A stretch of 5,880 nt of DNA from an uncultured bacterium. GTDB taxonomy: Bacteria; Cyanobacteriota; Vampirovibrionia; Gastranaerophilales; Gastranaerophilaceae. Below are positions 4,404-5,880 of the stretch, in pieces. Where the stretch lies: the NCBI GenBank assembly GCA_900553205.1, contig USCK01000118.1:1-5880 (forward strand). The letters run 5' to 3'. The translations under genes and the position numbers were made by a program. Position 1 is the stretch's first letter; every line of letters starts with the position of its first letter. The notes under the pieces are model-generated. The model saw only the letters and a program-made list of their open reading frames with translations, had not been told where the DNA came from and did not search any database.

Positions 4404-5653
4404 TCGAAATCTTCATTGGTTGGAGGGAGTTCTTTAGGTGCATCATATTTTATGTAACCGTTGATTACATTTATCGGTTTTTCAGTTTTTTGTGGTCCAA
4501 CGACTTCAACCTTACCTGTACCTTGTTTGAATATGATAGTATCAATGTTGATATCACCTTGAATTTTTATTGTAGGTTTACCACTGAGTATATAAGAATC
4601 GTTGTCGTTTCCTATAATAATCTTTTTTATATAATTATCGGTATTCTTACCCCATTCTTTTTTAGGGAAGAAGAATAATTTAGAATTGTCGTCATGTATT
4701 TTAAGTTCGTTAATTTGGACTTTGTTTTCAAATCTGACTCCGTTGTTTGCAAAATACAAATCAAATTTGTTAATCTTACTGTCTGTCATTTTGTTGACAT
4801 TCGCCAGTTTTAGATTATCTACTACAGAGTTGTTAAAGGTTAGCGCATAAGCTGCTTCAACTTCGTTTGCTATTGCGTTATCAATAATTAAATCTTTTGT
4901 TTTAGCTTTTCCGGTAACTTTTGCTTGCGAAATTTCTGCGCCTTCGGCAGCGTCTAAATCATGAATTATTGAGTATTTGTAAGGAGTGCTTGCATCACTT
5001 TTACAAGCTACCCATATACCTGACGCTTTGTTGACTTTGTCACCCGGGTAGATAGCTACGGTATATTTAGCGCTCAGAGAATCTGCTTCACAGTCACCGT
5101 TTAGAGTTATAACATGCTCAGCGTTTGCAGTACCTATTTTTGAATTGTAGGCATTAATATAACCTACATTATCAATATAACCGACATCTGAATTGTTTTT
5201 TAAATTTACTGTGTTAACATTTTCAATTTGGTTTATTTTTGAATTGTTAGCATCTATAACCCCACAGGTTCTTTTTTTGTCTGTAATATCACCGTGGGCA
5301 TATTCAACAGTGTTATTTTTTAATTTCATAACATTGCCATCTTCACCGACTGTCATTTTTTTCCAGAAGCCAAGATTTTTATCTGTAATTATACATTCTT
5401 TAATCTTTTGCTCAGAAGGTATTGTAAGTTTGTTTTTACAGTCAAAAATGAAAATATTAGCATCTTTAGGAATATCTTTTAGGGATTTAGCTTTTGAAAG
5501 TGTGAAAGTTTTGTTTAAGCCCTTAAAGAATACATCATTTTTAACCCTAGAGGCATGTTGAGTGTTTAAGGTAGAAGATAACGCCTCGGAATGTTTAATT
5601 TTGGGCATACCAATACTATTCATGTATGAATTTGCAATATTATTCATACTCAT
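4400..5653 (-). CDS. Beta-solenoid-like protein of unknown function
   Basis: This 417-aa protein is unnamed but repetitive. From about residue 130 to 385 it alternates short hydrophobic strands with Asn/Asp/Gly/Ser turns. Clear rungs of 16-17 residues begin at 137 (NSKINQIENVNTVNLKN), 154 (NSDVGYIDNVGYINAYN) and 170 (NSKIGTANAEHVITLNGD); an SKI motif recurs at 292 (DSKINKFDLYFANN). This looks like a parallel beta-helix, as in pectate-lyase-like or adhesin-type proteins, but no catalytic signature is seen. The N-terminus is polar (MNNIANSYMNS), lacks a secretion signal, and ends in a DVFFKGL motif near 40-46. The C-terminus is acidic and Pro-rich. A TAG five codons or fewer upstream limits the start to ATG 5653 or ATG 5647; neither has a Shine-Dalgarno sequence. 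It lies 53 bp after the DAHP synthase stop on the same strand and may be read from that transcript or its own. Confidence 0.82.
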   Translation of the reverse strand: MSMNNIANSYMNSIGMPKIKHSEALSSTLNTQHASRVKNDVFFKGLNKTFTLSKAKSLKDIPKDANIFIFDCKNKLTIPSEQKIKECIITDKNLGFWKKMTVGEDGNVMKLKNNTVEYAHGDITDKKRTCGVIDANNSKINQIENVNTVNLKNNSDVGYIDNVGYINAYNSKIGTANAEHVITLNGDCEADSLSAKYTVAIYPGDKVNKASGIWVACKSDASTPYKYSIIHDLDAAEGAEISQAKVTGKAKTKDLIIDNAIANEVEAAYALTFNNSVVDNLKLANVNKMTDSKINKFDLYFANNGVRFENKVQINELKIHDDNSKLFFFPKKEWGKNTDNYIKKIIIGNDNDSYILSGKPTIKIQGDINIDTIIFKQGTGKVEVVGPQKTEKPINVINGYIKYDAPKELPPTNEDFD

Positions 5654-5706
5654 ATAATGTTGCTAAAAACTTTTTTTGCTATCTGTCGTTACAAATTTAA
5701 CAATAA
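5654..5706 (-). promoter_or_regulatory. Short intergenic region without a clear terminator or ribosome site
   Basis: Between the DAHP synthase stop and the solenoid-like gene I see no GC-stem terminator and no Shine-Dalgarno sequence. It holds TAGCAAAAAAA and TTGTAAC (GTTACAA on the plus strand, 5688-5694), both also found in the 1325-1370 repeat, and a weak CATTAT (5659-5654) that would place +1 on the ATG at 5647. Read-through from the upstream gene is also possible. Confidence 0.3.
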
Positions 5707-5880
5707 TTAATAAATTTCTTTATGAACGATAGGTGCAATTTGTTTTAATTCTTTATATAGTTCATTGTATTGTTCAGGATACAATGATTGCGCACCGTCA
5801 CAAATAGCAACTTCAGGGTTGTAATGAACTTCTATAATAAGACCGTCACAACCTGCAGCAACACTTGCTCTTGCCATAGG
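5707..5880 (-). CDS. aroF: 3-deoxy-7-phosphoheptulonate (DAHP) synthase, type I-beta, C-terminal fragment
   Basis: The last 57 residues and stop codon of DAHP synthase are visible; the gene enters from the right edge. The enzyme condenses phosphoenolpyruvate and erythrose 4-phosphate to DAHP, the first step towards chorismate and aromatic amino acids, in the cytosol. The fragment shows MARASVAAGCDGLIIEVHYNPE and then CDGAQSL, the C-terminal signature of the AroAI-beta/KDO8P-synthase-like branch. E17 of the fragment (in IEVH) and D28 (in CDGAQSL) are 11 residues apart, matching the metal-ligand Glu and Asp of the Thermotoga maritima enzyme. The end at HKEIY shows no C-terminal regulatory extension. 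Any N-terminal ACT-like or chorismate-mutase domain would be outside the window. KDO8P synthase is a related alternative but the EVH...DGAQSL spacing favours DAHP synthase. Confidence 0.9.
   Translation of the reverse strand, partial: PMARASVAAGCDGLIIEVHYNPEVAICDGAQSLYPEQYNELYKELKQIAPIVHKEIY

Noticed and set aside
4490..4678. 62-codon plus-strand frame inside the solenoid-like gene
   Set aside because: Antisense shadow with no ribosome site and a composition dictated by the opposite strand.
5193..5561. 122-codon plus-strand frame inside the solenoid-like gene
   Set aside because: Phe/Leu/Ile-rich, which arises from the complement of Lys/Asn/Asp codons; no start signals.
5631..5658. Plus-strand promoter-like TTTGCA with TATAAT (5653-5658)
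   Set aside because: It points into the 3' end of the minus-strand DAHP synthase gene and no plus-strand gene follows in the window; AT-rich chance match is likelier.
1..5880. Defence system, CRISPR, mobile element or integrated phage genes
   Set aside because: No repeat array, transposase, integrase, nuclease or toxin motif was seen in any frame, and both ends are housekeeping genes.

Overview
This 5.9 kb window is AT-rich bacterial chromosome. It is read with the standard code and has no mobile element, CRISPR array, tRNA or rRNA that I can see. Two housekeeping genes frame it. The left edge holds the N-terminal 60 codons of radA (DNA recombination/repair). The right edge holds the last 57 codons of a type I-beta DAHP synthase (first step of the shikimate pathway). 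Between them lie one enzyme-family gene, an acyl-CoA dehydratase activase of the BadF/BcrA/HgdC family, and five genes with no name I can give. The activase implies anaerobic physiology. That gene, the low GC and the style of the unnamed proteins (a HEAT-like protein, Gly/Ala-rich membrane proteins, a beta-solenoid-like protein whose N-terminus ends in a DVFFKGL motif) suggest an uncultured gut anaerobe. My best guess is the Gastranaerophilales (Vampirovibrionia/Melainabacteria); a low-GC Firmicute is the main alternative. This placement is inference, not a database result.

Layout: radA (minus, 1-180); an intrinsic terminator (about 197-224); a membrane/coiled-coil protein (minus, 248-1261); a 153 bp divergent intergenic region with a long inverted repeat; a two-gene plus-strand unit of a HEAT-like protein and a small membrane protein, overlapping by one base (1415-2092, 2092-2580); the activase (minus, 2582-3586), ending one base from the previous stop; a 172 bp divergent intergenic region with a second inverted repeat; a 214-aa unknown protein (plus, TTG start, 3759-4403); a 417-aa beta-solenoid-like protein (minus, 4400-5653), overlapping its convergent neighbour by 4 bp; and DAHP synthase (minus, 5707-5880).

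No gene here forms an obvious shared pathway with another. The only unit that looks co-translated is the 1415/2092 pair. The most notable non-coding signal is an inverted repeat of the form TTGTAA-N19-TTACAA. It occurs in both divergent intergenic regions with identical spacing and lies about 50 bp upstream of each plus-strand start codon, so a shared regulator is possible. Both convergent gene pairs are packed stop-to-stop with no room for a dedicated terminator.
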